A DNA stretch of 64,000 bases from JAOUEA01 sp963810915 (GCA_963810915.1 CAWEPH010000006.1:310001-374000), one strand, 5' to 3'. Numbered from the stretch's first letter, positions 33,326-41,813 are shown. The notes: a model not told the origin generated them from the sequence alone. Made by a program: numbers and translations.

Positions 33326-34074
33326 GGACGGACCTCGAGCACCATGTCGAGCGTGGCGACGTCGACGGGGCCCGCGAAGGTCTCGGCCGCCTCCTCGATG
33401 GAGCGCGAAGGGTCCAGACCGGGGAGCAGGTGGGTGAGCACGAGGCGCCCGACGCCGGCCTTGGTGGCCATCTCGCCCGCCTGCGCGGCGCTCATGTGGA
33501 ACGGGAAGAGCGTGCTGTCGTTCTGGTAGGTCGCCTCGGCCAAAAGGATGCCGGCGTCCTGCGACATCTCCACGACCGCGTCGCAGGGACCGCTGTCGCC
33601 GGTGTAGGCCAAGATCGCCCCCGCCGCCTCCACCCGGAAGCCGACGGCGTTCACGCCGATGTGCGTCATCTCGAACACGGAGAACGAGAGCGAACCCACG
33701 GTGAATGCGTCACCGCCGATGACGGTCCGGAAATCGAACGCCTCGCCCATCACGTCGCGGCCACCCTCGGTCACGAGCAGGCTGGCCAGGTTCATGAACC
33801 CTTCGGGCGAGTAGAAGGGGAGCCCCGGCTCCCCCATGTGCCCGTAGTGGCGCGCGTAGAAGGCCGGGATCACGTCTACGAAGTGGTCGGGGTGTCCGTG
33901 CGAGACGACGATCGCGTCGAGATCCCCCACGCCCACGTGCTCCTGGAGGTTGGCGAAGGTGCCGGTGCCGGCGTCCATCCAGACATGGGTCCCCTCGTGG
34001 CGGAGCAGGTATCCGCAGTTGGCGCCACCAGGGGGCGGCCACGTACCGGCGGCGCCCAACACGATCAGCTCCAC
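33322..34074 (-). CDS. MBL-fold metallo-hydrolase (Rv1339-like)
   Basis: A 250-residue metallo-beta-lactamase-fold hydrolase. VVSHGHPDHFVDVIP has the HxHxDH-type metal motif, in the form HGHPDH; YTGDSGPCDAVVEM carries the bridging Asp; and VLTHLLPGLDP gives the last His. Position between murI and rph is that of Rv1339 of Mycobacterium tuberculosis, reported as an atypical cAMP phosphodiesterase. Synteny supports orthology, but the substrate here is inferred. It overlaps murI by 10 bases and rph by 4, so the three are tightly coupled. Confidence 0.87.
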   Translation of the reverse strand: MELIVLGAAGTWPPPGGANCGYLLRHEGTHVWMDAGTGTFANLQEHVGVGDLDAIVVSHGHPDHFVDVIPAFYARHYGHMGEPGLPFYSPEGFMNLASLLVTEGGRDVMGEAFDFRTVIGGDAFTVGSLSFSVFEMTHIGVNAVGFRVEAAGAILAYTGDSGPCDAVVEMSQDAGILLAEATYQNDSTLFPFHMSAAQAGEMATKAGVGRLVLTHLLPGLDPSRSIEEAAETFAGPVDVATLDMVLEVRP

Positions 34075-34892
34075 GAGCCACCTCCGACGGGTAGGGCCTG
34101 GGTCGCTCGGACCTCACCGAGCTCCGGTCCCAGGAAGAACTCGGCGACCCGCTGGAACTGTGCCGGGTCACCGGTGGCGAGGAACTCGTGTCGGGGATGG
34201 TCGGTGGCCTCGCGCTGCAGTCCTTCGCTGAGCAGCGTGGCGTACACATCCTTCGCGGTCTCCTCGGCGGAGGACACCAGGACGACATCGGGTCCGAGCT
34301 CGAGCTGCAGCATCCCCGACAGGAGCGGGTAATGCGTGCAGCCGAGGATGAGCGTGTCGATCCCCTCTTCCACTAGCGGCCCAAGATACCCGCGCGCGGC
34401 CTCCCGTAGCTCCGGTGAGGTTGTGTCTCCGCGCTCCACGTGGTCGACGAAGACCGGACACGCCTGCGCGTGAAGAGCGATCTGCGGAGCGGCCTTGGCC
34501 ATCGAACGGGCGTACGCGCCGGAGTCGACCGTGGCTTGCGTGCCGATCATCCCCACGACGCGGTTGCGCGTGGCATGCGCCGCGGCGCGGGTCCCCGGAT
34601 CCACCACGCCCACGACGGGGATGCCGGCGTGCGCCGCGATGTCCTCGATGGCGCTCACCTCCACCGAGTTGCACGCCACGACGAGCATCTTCACGTCGCG
34701 TGCGACGAGGTAGCTCGCGATCTCGATCCCGAAGCGGCGGATCTCCTCGACCGGACGGGGGCCGTAGGGCGAGCGCGCCGTGTCGCCCACGTAGATCTGG
34801 GGCTCGTGCGGGAGGAGGTCGATCACCGCGCGCGCCACGGTGAGGCCGCCCACGCCCGAGTCGAAGACACCGATCGGCCGCTCGTCAGGCAC
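34065..34892 (-). CDS. murI: Glutamate racemase
   Basis: A 275-residue racemase that supplies D-glutamate for peptidoglycan. It starts RPIGVFDSGVGGLTVARAV, the signature DSGVGG. VVACNSVEVSAIED holds the first catalytic Cys (CNS), and LILGCTHYPLLSGML the second (GCTHYP). YVGDTARSPYGPRPVEEI is also conserved. Length matches the family. It starts 4 bases after the cysM stop and is coupled to the MBL gene. Confidence 0.97.
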   Translation of the reverse strand: MPDERPIGVFDSGVGGLTVARAVIDLLPHEPQIYVGDTARSPYGPRPVEEIRRFGIEIASYLVARDVKMLVVACNSVEVSAIEDIAAHAGIPVVGVVDPGTRAAAHATRNRVVGMIGTQATVDSGAYARSMAKAAPQIALHAQACPVFVDHVERGDTTSPELREAARGYLGPLVEEGIDTLILGCTHYPLLSGMLQLELGPDVVLVSSAEETAKDVYATLLSEGLQREATDHPRHEFLATGDPAQFQRVAEFFLGPELGEVRATQALPVGGGSWS

Positions 34893-34895
34893 GCA

Positions 34896-35828
34896 CTACC
34901 ACCACAAGGACTCCGCGACGCCCTTCTCGGCGACCTCGAGGTCGGTGGCCCATGCCTCGGTGGACAGGTACTTCCACCCGCCGTCGGGCAGCAGGCAGAC
35001 GATGTCGCCCTCGTCGAGCTCCTGGGCGATCCGCTGGGCGACGTAGACGACGGCGCCGCTCGAGATCCCCGCGAAGATGCCCTCGCGCGCGGTCAGCTCC
35101 CGGTTGGTGCGCAGCGAATTGGACGAATCGACGAGGAACTTCCGGTTCACCTGCGCCGGATCGAAGATGGGCGGGATGAACCCGGCGTCGAGCGAGCGGA
35201 GACCGTAGACCAGGTCGCCCAGCTCCGGCTCGGCCGCGATCACCTTGACGTCGGGGTTGTGCGCGTGCAACGCGCGCCCGATGCCGGTGAGCGTCCCACC
35301 CGTGCCCATCCCCGCGACGAAATGGGTGACCTCCGGGAGATCGCGGATGATCTCCTGGGCGGTCCCCTCCTCGTGGGCGAGCGGGTTCGCCGGGTTCCCG
35401 TATTGGAACGGCATGTAGTACTTCGCGTCGGCCGCGAGGGCGCGGGCGACCTCGATCGACCCGTTCGTGCCCTTGTCGCCGTCGCTGAAGACGATCTCCG
35501 CGCCGAAGAGCCGCAGCAGCCCGATCCGCTCCTCGCTGGCGTTGTCGGGGATCACCACGGTGAGCTTGTAGCCCTTGCGCGCGCAGACCATCGCGAGCGC
35601 GATGCCCGTGTTCCCGGAGGTCGGCTCCAGCACGACCTTGTCCGGCGTGAGCTCGCCGGAGGCCTCCGCCATCTCGATCATCTTCTTCGCGATGCGGTCC
35701 TTCGTCGAACCGGTGGGGTTGTTGCCCTCGAGCTTCGCCCACAGACGCACGCCGGGCTTGGGCGACATGCGAGGCATGCCGACGAGCGGCGTGTTGCCGA
35801 CCGCCTCGAGGATGTCGTCGTAGCGCAC
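34896..35828 (-). CDS. cysM: Cysteine synthase family protein (CysM-like)
   Basis: A 310-residue PLP-dependent beta-family enzyme. GNNPTGSTKDRIAKKM carries the Schiff-base Lys in the xxxGSxKDRxA motif, EPTSGNTGIALAMVCAR is the substrate loop, and TGGTLTGIGRALH binds the PLP phosphate. In Mycobacterium CysM takes O-phosphoserine and the CysO thiocarboxylate. The C-terminal end (WATDLEVAEKGVAESLWW) is of the CysM type. Both the nearby cysO/mec and synteny to murI support CysM over CysK. A hairpin lies just upstream of the gene start. Confidence 0.9.
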   Translation of the reverse strand: MRYDDILEAVGNTPLVGMPRMSPKPGVRLWAKLEGNNPTGSTKDRIAKKMIEMAEASGELTPDKVVLEPTSGNTGIALAMVCARKGYKLTVVIPDNASEERIGLLRLFGAEIVFSDGDKGTNGSIEVARALAADAKYYMPFQYGNPANPLAHEEGTAQEIIRDLPEVTHFVAGMGTGGTLTGIGRALHAHNPDVKVIAAEPELGDLVYGLRSLDAGFIPPIFDPAQVNRKFLVDSSNSLRTNRELTAREGIFAGISSGAVVYVAQRIAQELDEGDIVCLLPDGGWKYLSTEAWATDLEVAEKGVAESLWW

Positions 35829-35874
35829 GGCTGCCCATTATCCCAGCAAGGACGGTTGCGACCGGGAACGCGAC

Positions 35875-35900
35875 GAGGAGGGCGGTCACCCGCCCTCCTC
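35875..35900 (-). terminator. 11-bp hairpin after PepSY gene
   Basis: GAGGAGGGCGG (35875-35885) and CCGCCCTCCTC (35890-35900) are perfect complements with a 4-base TCAC loop. It lies 25 bases past the reverse-strand stop of the PepSY gene (35926) and upstream of cysM, separating the two transcripts. Confidence 0.7.
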
Positions 35901-35925
35901 GGTCTCGACCCGCAGAGACCTGGGC

Positions 35926-36378
35926 TCAGGCGCCCGTGCCGGTCGACGGCGGCGCCTGGGGAGCGCCGGGGCCGCCTCCGAACCCGTCGATCGTGTCGCT
36001 CACGTTGAAGTTCGCGTCCACCTTCACGGTGACGTCGGAGCCGTCCGCCTTCTGGACGTGGGCCTCGTAGGCCGATCCGTCCGAGTCGGTCTCGACGCGG
36101 ATGATCGTGCCGCCGGGCACGGCCTCGAGCGCGGCCGCCTCCACCTTGTCCGCGGTGGTGCCGGTGAGCAGCTTCTCGCTCGGCCCGTGCGTCATGTCCG
36201 CGGGCGCCACGGCCGGCGCGTTGGACCCGTTCGAGCTCGAGGAGCCGTTCGCGGCCTGCGCGAGCTGGCTGCCGGCGAGGACCCCTCCGGCCATCAGCCC
36301 CGCGCCGAGCAACGCGACCGACGTGATCCACCGACGCGACGCGTCGCCCGCCTTCTTGATGGGTGTGGTGCCGTCCAT
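35926..36378 (-). CDS. Secreted or membrane-anchored PepSY-like domain protein
   Basis: A 150-residue protein starting at ATG 36376-36378. A hydrophobic segment (ITSVALLGAGLMAGGVLAGS, about 24-43) serves as anchor or signal. A Ser/Asn-rich linker follows, and the rest (about 75-130) is a PepSY-like domain: LLTGTTADKVEAAALEAVPG, GTIIRVETDSDGSAYEAHV and KADGSDVTVKVDANFNV. The tail is Gly/Pro-rich. PepSY domains are thought to inhibit peptidases or act as extracytoplasmic sensors. It begins the decayed island between cysM and cysO but is itself intact. Confidence 0.78.
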   Translation of the reverse strand: MDGTTPIKKAGDASRRWITSVALLGAGLMAGGVLAGSQLAQAANGSSSSNGSNAPAVAPADMTHGPSEKLLTGTTADKVEAAALEAVPGGTIIRVETDSDGSAYEAHVQKADGSDVTVKVDANFNVSDTIDGFGGGPGAPQAPPSTGTGA

Positions 36379-36663
36379 CTCCGTCTCCTTCCCGAGGCGG
36401 CGATCTGTCGCCTCGGTGTCATGCTGCGAGACGGACCTTGGCGGACGCGCTGAGGCACCTGAGAACCTCCTGGATGTTCGATCCGCGACGCTCCGGCGCG
36501 GTCCGCGCGCTCTCCCTCGATGTTGATGCCCGCGAGCGACGTCGTCTCCTTGCACCATCAGGCGCGCAGCGATGGCGCCCAGCATCGCGACCGTCACGAC
36601 GTCCCTGAGCGGCGCCCACCACGCGCATCAGCGGACGCGCCCTCGCCCGATGTCGAGTCTGAT

Positions 36664-38029
36664 CTAACGCGGAACGCGTAGAGTCCGCCACCGACCGGTG
36701 TGCCCTTCCCGGCCGGTCACCCGTGCCGGCGAACAGCGTGCCGTTCCCGTCGGATGCCGTGGGTTGTTGGAACGCTCCGAAGTCGGTGACCACGAAGGTC
36801 CACAAGGGGACGCAGTTGGCTCCGGAAGCGCCGCAATCGGCATCGAACGCGAGCAGCTCCTTCTCGGCCCAGGTGCTCCCGACGAACAGGACGCCGTCGA
36901 CGAGGCTCGGGTTCGGGAGGAGGCCGAGGTCGGGGATGGACCAAGCCGGTCGACACGTTTGCCCGCTCCGGCCGCACGCCACCGGGAACACCGAGACAGT
37001 ACCGTCCGTCGAGCCGACGTACACCTGCCCGTCGCCGACCACGGGAGGGGACAGGACAGTTCCGGTGCCTTCCCGACCCAGTCCGGACCGCAACGCGCTC
37101 CGGCGGCCAAGCAGTGCGTGGGGAACGCGTAGAGATCGGGGCCGGAGGTCACGTAAAGGGTGTCGTCGACGACGAGGAGCGGGTTGTTCAGAACGCTCGG
37201 CAGATGCACCTGCCGCAACGGACGGCAGGGCGAGGTGCACGAGGCCGGGAACGAATAGAGGGTCCCGGCCGTGGATCCGACGTAGACGACCCCATCGGCC
37301 ACGACGGGCTGAGCCCCGCGTGCCCGCCCGCGCCGAAGCCTCCCTGCAATGGGGCCTCCCACAGCGGGGGACACGGACGCGGGTAGGACACGCACCGGGT
37401 CGCATAGGCGTAGAGCGTCCCATCGCTCGACCCCACGAACATGGTGCCATCCGCGACGACCGGTGACGCTGTCGAGAGGTCACCGCCGGGCCGCGCCGTC
37501 CAGATCGGGCGGCACACGCCCGCTCCACACGTCGACGGGTAGCCGAACAACCTTCCCTGCGCGGTGGCCGCAAAGACCATCCCCTCCCCGACCGCGGGTG
37601 ACCCGATCACGAACGACGATCGTGGACCTCGTTCGCCGACCAGATCGGGCGGCACGTTCCCGGAGCGGTCGCACACGACGTCGGGAATGCCAGGAGCGAG
37701 CCGCCCTTGTTCGTGACGTAGACACGGTCGCCGGCCACGACCGGCGTCGAGTTGATGCGGCACCGGTATCGCGCGACCAGAAGACGTGGAGGTCGGACGC
37801 GGTCTCTGGTGAGATCGGAGGGGTCGCCGGGAGTCGGGTGCTCCCTCCCTCGCAGGGCGTAGATCATCGACAGGACCACTGTGGCGCCCACCAGGAGCCC
37901 GAGCACGGTGGCTCCTGCCCGACGTCGGCGCGCGTCTCGGCGACGGCGGTCCTGGAAGGCCTCGAAGGAGTACGGACGGGGCTCGACCCGCTCCATCTCA
38001 CGCTCGATGACCGAGCGGGCGTCAGACAT
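36664..38029 (-). pseudogene. PQQ-like beta-propeller protein, several frameshifts
   Basis: The N-terminus from ATG 38027-38029 is intact: MSDARSVIEREMERVEPRPY, one transmembrane helix (about 40-58, GATVLGLLVGATVVLSMIYA), then propeller blades. The blades are spread over three frames: YVTNKGGSLLAFPTSC, MVFAATAQGRLFGYPSTCG, MFVGSSDGTLYAYATRC, VYVGSTAGTLYSFPASC, VYVGSTDGTVSVFPVACG and LFVGSTWAEKELLAFDADC, each with the Gly-x-Leu-(Y/F)-(A/S)-(Y/F) blade core and paired Cys. Shifts are needed near 37620, 37315, 37060 and 36720. Topology matches the intact propeller at 2849-3859. As read it is not functional. Confidence 0.7.
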
Positions 38030-38039
38030 CGGTTGCCTC

Positions 38040-38440
38040 CCGTGCGGCTGAGAGCGCGCAGCGCTTGATGCGTCAGGGCCAGACGGTGAGGACTGATCAC
38101 CGAGGAGCTTCCCCGCTTCGTCGCCCGAATACCCCAGGAGGCTCGGTGGCCGAGCGGCCGCTCGTCGGGGTGAGCTGCGAGCGCCCGCAGGCAACGTCGC
38201 GAAGTCCCACCGCCGTGGAGCACGTCCGATGGCGGACCCCGATGGTCCGACGCACCGAAGTGGCGGCGGCGGTATGCGTCCGGAACACGTTCATCGCCGT
38301 ACGATCGAGGTAACCGGCGAGGTCTCGATCTGCTGGCACCCGTTCCCAGCGTTGGAGCACCCGCGTGACGCTCCGACAGGATGTTGAGCGCCTGACGGCA
38401 ACCGGCGAGACCGCGAGGATGCGCAACATCCGGTCGCCAG
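38040..38440 (-). pseudogene. ECF sigma factor remnant
   Basis: Fragments of an ECF sigma factor lie in three frames directly upstream of the broken propeller. RVLQRWERVPADRDLAGYLD followed by RTAMNVFR corresponds to region 2 of the intact factor (LKLWERWDEIDRINDPTAYL), SLLGYSGDEAGKLLG to its region 4 (DLLGYTSEQAADILR), and ALTHQALRALSRT to the recognition helix. The order sigma then propeller repeats that at 2335-3859. At least two frameshifts are present, so this copy is dead unless the sequence is wrong. Confidence 0.55.
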
Positions 38441-38452
38441 GACCGACACGAC

Positions 38453-38905
38453 CTACCTCGACGGATCCCATCGTCGGAAGGCGGTGAGGAGCAGCCCGCG
38501 CGTGAGCACCTCCTCGGCGATGCCGACGAAGAGAGTCCCGACCATCAGCCACACGATGAACGAGGAATCGCGGCGGCCCCAGTCGGCGGTGACGAGCCCC
38601 GCGAGGATGGCGACGGCCATGAAGGCCGGGATCAGCAGCGTCCACCGCGGAGCCCGGTCCTCATCGCGGAACACCGGACGCCACCACCCTAAGAAGTAGG
38701 TGATGAGGAGCAGGGCCAAGGCCCCCACGCCTACCGGCACCACGATCGCCTTCATCACGTTGCTCGTGGTGTCTCCGACCGCGTCGTAGTCGACCCCCGA
38801 GGCCAGGAATCCCACCGAGAAGATCGCGGCATACACGACGAAGATCACGATCCCGACGATCGGACGTGGCTGCACCCGCATAGGGCGCACCTCCAGCTTG
38901 CTCAT
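38453..38905 (-). pseudogene. CPBP-type intramembrane protease, C-terminally truncated
   Basis: A 150-residue frame from ATG 38903-38905 with four hydrophobic segments (VGIVIFVVYAAIFSVGFLAS, VVPVGVGALALLLITYFLGW, LLIPAFMAVAILAGLVTAD, FIVWLMVGTLFVGIAEEVLT). The first half of the CPBP (Abi) active site, EEVLTRGLLL (EExxxR), is present. CPBP proteases also need a downstream FxxxH and HxxxN, which are missing: the frame ends 10 residues later at RRWDPSR beside the sigma remnant. It is therefore truncated, although a membrane segment protein could still be made. Confidence 0.6.
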
Positions 38906-39061
38906 TCGGACCTCGCTCTCGGACCTAGGTGGGCTCCTGACGGCCAAGCACCGGCCGAAGACTCTACCGCTCGCCCGGGATCGACTGGGTCGCGAACCCA
39001 TGCATCGATCAACACTTCGAGCGACGCGCGTCCGTTCGATCGAGAACGATGAACGCCACTC

Positions 39062-39337
39062 CTAGCCGCCGGCGACCGCGGGCAGGATGCTCACCGTGTC
39101 GCCGTCGGTGACCTCGGTCTCCAGGGAGCCGAGGTAGCGCACGTCCTCGTCGTTCACGTAGACGTTGATGAAGCGGTGCAGACCGCCGTCTTCCGCCAGC
39201 ACGTTCTTGGTGATACCGGGGTAGTGGGCCTCGAGGTCGCCGAGGACGTCGCGCAAGGTGGCGCCGTCGGCGCCGACCTTGGCCTCACCACCGGCGTGCT
39301 TGCGGAGGATCGTGGGGAGCTTGACGGTGACGGACAT
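39062..39337 (-). CDS. cysO: Ubiquitin-like sulfur carrier protein (CysO, MoaD/ThiS family)
   Basis: A 91-residue beta-grasp protein ending in Gly-Gly, whose C-terminal carboxylate is adenylated and converted to a thiocarboxylate that supplies sulfur. It begins VTVKLPTILRKHAGGEA, has LRDVLGDLEAHYPGI and INVYVNDEDVRYL, and ends DGDTVSILPAVAGG. The length and the ending are those of mycobacterial CysO, and mec and a MoeB-like gene lie immediately upstream. It follows the MoeB-like stop after 27 bases. Confidence 0.93.
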   Translation of the reverse strand: MSVTVKLPTILRKHAGGEAKVGADGATLRDVLGDLEAHYPGITKNVLAEDGGLHRFINVYVNDEDVRYLGSLETEVTDGDTVSILPAVAGG

Positions 39338-39364
39338 CGGTTCTTCTCCTGTGCTCGGGCGGGA

Positions 39365-40198
39365 TCAGCTCTGCGTCGGGATGCCGCAGAACAACTCGTA
39401 GTCGATCAGCTCGGTGATGGAGGGCTCCTTGCCGCAGACGGGGCAGTCGGCATCCCAGCGGATCTTCACTTCCTGGAAGTCCATGTGCAGGGCGTCGTAG
39501 AGGAGCAAACGCCCGATCAGCGGATCGCCCTCGCCGGTGATCAGCTTGATGGCTTCGGTGGCCTGGATCGCGCCGATCACGCCGGGCAGCACCCCGAAGA
39601 CGCCGCCCTCGGCGCAGCTCGGCACGGTGCCGGGGGGCGGCGGGGAGGGGAAGAGGCAGCGGTAGCAGGGCGACTCCTTGCCGGGCATGAAGACGGTGGC
39701 CTGTCCCTCGAACTGGTAGATGGATCCGTAGACGAGCGGCTTGCCGAGGAACTGCGTGGCGTCGTTCACGAGGTAACGCACGGGGAAGTTGTCGGTGCCG
39801 TCGATCACGACGTCGTAGGGCCCCATGATCTCCATCACGTTCTCGGAGGAGAGCATCGTGTCGTGACCGATGACGTCGATCGTGGGGTTGATCGCGGTGA
39901 GGTGCTCCACAGCCGACCGCACCTTCGTGCGACCCACGTCGGCGTCGGTGTGCAGGATCTGGCGCTGCAGGTTGGACTTGTCGACCACGTCGAAGTCGAT
40001 GATCCCGAGCGTGCCGATGCCCGCCGCCGCAAGGTAGAGCGCGATCGGCGAACCCAGGCCGCCCGCGCCGATCACCAGCACCTTGGAGTCCAGGAGCTTC
40101 CGCTGGCCCGCGCCACCGATGTTCGGCAGGATGATGTGGCGCGAATAGCGCTGGACCTGGTCCTCGGTGAAGCGCCTCTCGGTTCCCTGGCCGCTCAC
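39365..40198 (-). CDS. moeB: MoeB/ThiF-type adenylyltransferase (no rhodanese domain)
   Basis: A 277-residue E1-like enzyme that adenylates the Gly-Gly end of the sulfur carrier. KVLVIGAGGLGSPIALYLAA (39-58) binds ATP, IIDFDVVDKSNLQRQIL is the conserved Asp/Arg segment, DNFPVRYLVND follows, and two zinc pairs (CYRC and CPVC) are present. EGGVFGVLPGVIGAIQATEA is the crossover loop region; SCAEGG carries a candidate catalytic Cys. Mycobacterial MoeZ has an extra C-terminal rhodanese domain that donates sulfur, which is missing here. GTG start overlaps the mec stop (GTGA). Confidence 0.92.
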   Translation of the reverse strand: MSGQGTERRFTEDQVQRYSRHIILPNIGGAGQRKLLDSKVLVIGAGGLGSPIALYLAAAGIGTLGIIDFDVVDKSNLQRQILHTDADVGRTKVRSAVEHLTAINPTIDVIGHDTMLSSENVMEIMGPYDVVIDGTDNFPVRYLVNDATQFLGKPLVYGSIYQFEGQATVFMPGKESPCYRCLFPSPPPPGTVPSCAEGGVFGVLPGVIGAIQATEAIKLITGEGDPLIGRLLLYDALHMDFQEVKIRWDADCPVCGKEPSITELIDYELFCGIPTQS

Positions 40199-40593
40199 GA
40201 GATCGTCAGCTCCTCTTCCTCCACGTTCCCGTCGCGGATCCAGAAGGATCGCAGGACGGGTTCCTCCCGATCCGCCAGCGAGAGCAGGAGGTACCGGGCG
40301 TCCGGATAGAAGGCCAGGCGCTGATCCGTCTCGGAAGGGTAGGCCTCGGAATGCGTGTGCGAGTGGTAGATCGCCCACAGCTCCCATCCCTGGTCGTCCA
40401 TCTCGTCGAAGACCCGCAGCTGCTCCTTGCCCTCGAGCCGGTACGTGACGGGGCTCGCGTCGGCGTTGCGCATCGTGAACACCTTGACCGGCGCGCCGTC
40501 GGCCGCGGCGATCACGCCGCAGCACTCATTGGGGAACTCGCGGAGCCCCTGCTCCACGATCTCCTTGAAGAAGACACCGTCCAGCTCACTCAC
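40195..40593 (-). CDS. mec: JAMM/Mov34 metallopeptidase (Mec, CysO-cysteine hydrolase)
   Basis: A 132-residue M67 metallopeptidase. The JAMM motif is complete: a Glu early in FPNECCGVIAAADG and WAIYHSHTHSEAYPSETDQR, giving HxH-x(7)-SxxD zinc ligands and a catalytic site. In Mycobacterium Mec cleaves cysteine from the CysO-cysteine adduct. Start is one of two consecutive GTG codons (40593 or 40596), chosen because upstream sequence is not protein-like. The stop overlaps the moeB-like start by 4 bases. A palindrome at 40640-40651 lies in its promoter. Confidence 0.9.
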   Translation of the reverse strand: MSELDGVFFKEIVEQGLREFPNECCGVIAAADGAPVKVFTMRNADASPVTYRLEGKEQLRVFDEMDDQGWELWAIYHSHTHSEAYPSETDQRLAFYPDARYLLLSLADREEPVLRSFWIRDGNVEEEELTIS

Positions 40594-40639
40594 CACAGGT
40601 CCTCGAAGGTCGATCCGCAGGCACGCGGGCGCGTACCTG

Positions 40640-40651
40640 TTGCACCTGCAA
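40640..40651 (-). promoter_or_regulatory. Palindrome TTGCACCTGCAA upstream of mec
   Basis: A 12-bp inverted repeat with arms TTGCA and TGCAA and a 2-base spacer, 47 bases before the mec start. The same 12 bases occur upstream of lon (57808-57819). On the mec coding strand a TAGCAT sequence sits just upstream and could serve as a -10 element, placing the palindrome near the transcription start, where an operator would block or aid initiation. Confidence 0.5.
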
Positions 40652-40670
40652 ATGCTATCAGGGGGGTGGA

Positions 40671-41717
40671 TTATTCCGACAGTCGCCCGGTCACGGATAC
40701 GGCGCCCGGCGTTCCCGCCACGACCTCGCCCACACATGCCACCGGCACCCCGCGGTCGCGCAGGGCGGACTCCAACGCGTCGGGGTGATGCGTCGCGATC
40801 AGCAGCCCGCCCGAGGTCTGGGCGTCCGCCAGGAGCAGCTGCTCCGGCTCCGTGAGCGAACCCCAGTGGGTCGACGCATCGACGAACGCATGGTTGCGCT
40901 GCGTACCTCCCGGCACGACGCCACCGCGGGCGAGCTCCCCCGCCCCGGCGATCACGGGCACGGCCGCGGCGTCTACGGTGGCCGCGTGCCCCGAGGCCAG
41001 CAGCATCTTGTGCAGGTGCCCGAGGAGGCCGAACCCCGTCACGTCGGTGGCGGCGCTCGCCCCGGCGTCCACCATCGCCTCGGCGCCCGCGGCGTTGGTC
41101 GTCGTCATCAGATCGACGGCGGTGGCTAGGAGCTCCGGCGTTGCGACCCCCCGCTTCACGGCGGTGGAGATCATGCCGAGACCGAGAGGCTTGGTGAGGT
41201 AGAGGCGGTCGCCCGGACGGGCGGCCGCGTTCGTGAGCATCCGCTCGGGATCCACGAAGCCGAGCACCACCATCCCGTACTTGGGCTCGGGGTCGGTGAT
41301 CGAATGGCCCCCGATCACGGCCACGCCCGCCTTCGCGGCGGCGTCGATCCCGCCCTGGAGCACCTGCCCGAGCATCTCCAGCGGAAGGTCGTCGACGGGC
41401 CAGTTCGCGATGTTCAAGCCGAGGAACGGCGCGCCGCCCATCGCGTAGACGTCGGACATCGCGTTGGTGGCGGCGATCCGGCCCCAGTCGTAGGGGTCGT
41501 CGACGATGGGCGTGAAGTAGTCGAGCGTGGCGACGAGCGCACGTCCGTCCGGCAGGGACCAGATCGCCGCGTCGTCGCCGGTCTCCGCCGATACGAGGAC
41601 CTCCGGCGGCAGCGAGGGGATCGAGAGGCCGGCGAGGACCCCCGCGAGGTCATCGGGGCCGAGCTTGCACCCGCACCCGGCACCGTGGCTGAAGCTCGTC
41701 AGGCGGACGTCCGTCAT
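40671..41717 (-). CDS. selD: Selenide, water dikinase (selenophosphate synthase)
   Basis: A 348-residue enzyme that makes selenophosphate from selenide and ATP for selenocysteine and selenouridine. Start at ATG 41715-41717. SFSHGAGCGCKLGPDDL has the catalytic Cys and Lys of the GxGCGCK type; no in-frame TGA is present, so it is the Cys form. ALVATLDYFTPIVDDPYDWG binds metal and nucleotide; NAMSDVYAMGG, VIGGHSITDPEPKYG and DVTGFGLLGHL are further signatures. The stop is 78 bases from the mec start and no other sel gene is visible, so it is likely its own transcript. Confidence 0.95.
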   Translation of the reverse strand: MTDVRLTSFSHGAGCGCKLGPDDLAGVLAGLSIPSLPPEVLVSAETGDDAAIWSLPDGRALVATLDYFTPIVDDPYDWGRIAATNAMSDVYAMGGAPFLGLNIANWPVDDLPLEMLGQVLQGGIDAAAKAGVAVIGGHSITDPEPKYGMVVLGFVDPERMLTNAAARPGDRLYLTKPLGLGMISTAVKRGVATPELLATAVDLMTTTNAAGAEAMVDAGASAATDVTGFGLLGHLHKMLLASGHAATVDAAAVPVIAGAGELARGGVVPGGTQRNHAFVDASTHWGSLTEPEQLLLADAQTSGGLLIATHHPDALESALRDRGVPVACVGEVVAGTPGAVSVTGRLSE

Positions 41718-41754
41718 GCCGGGAAGGATACGGATGGATGATCCGAACGTGGTG

Positions 41755-41799
41755 GGCCGGCCGCCCAGGAGTGGAGGGCTCCGAACCGGGCGGCCGGCC
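41755..41799 (-). terminator. 12-bp hairpin after DoxX-Rieske gene
   Basis: GGCCGGCCGCCC (41755-41766) pairs perfectly with GGGCGGCCGGCC (41788-41799) over a 21-base loop. It lies just past the stop of the reverse-strand gene at 41814 and before the selD start. Confidence 0.6.
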
Positions 41800-41813
41800 A
41801 CACTTCGTTGCCG

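Noticed and set aside
41640..41700. Selenocysteine at the SelD active site
   Set aside because: The motif reads Cys (GCGCK) and no in-frame TGA is present in the gene.
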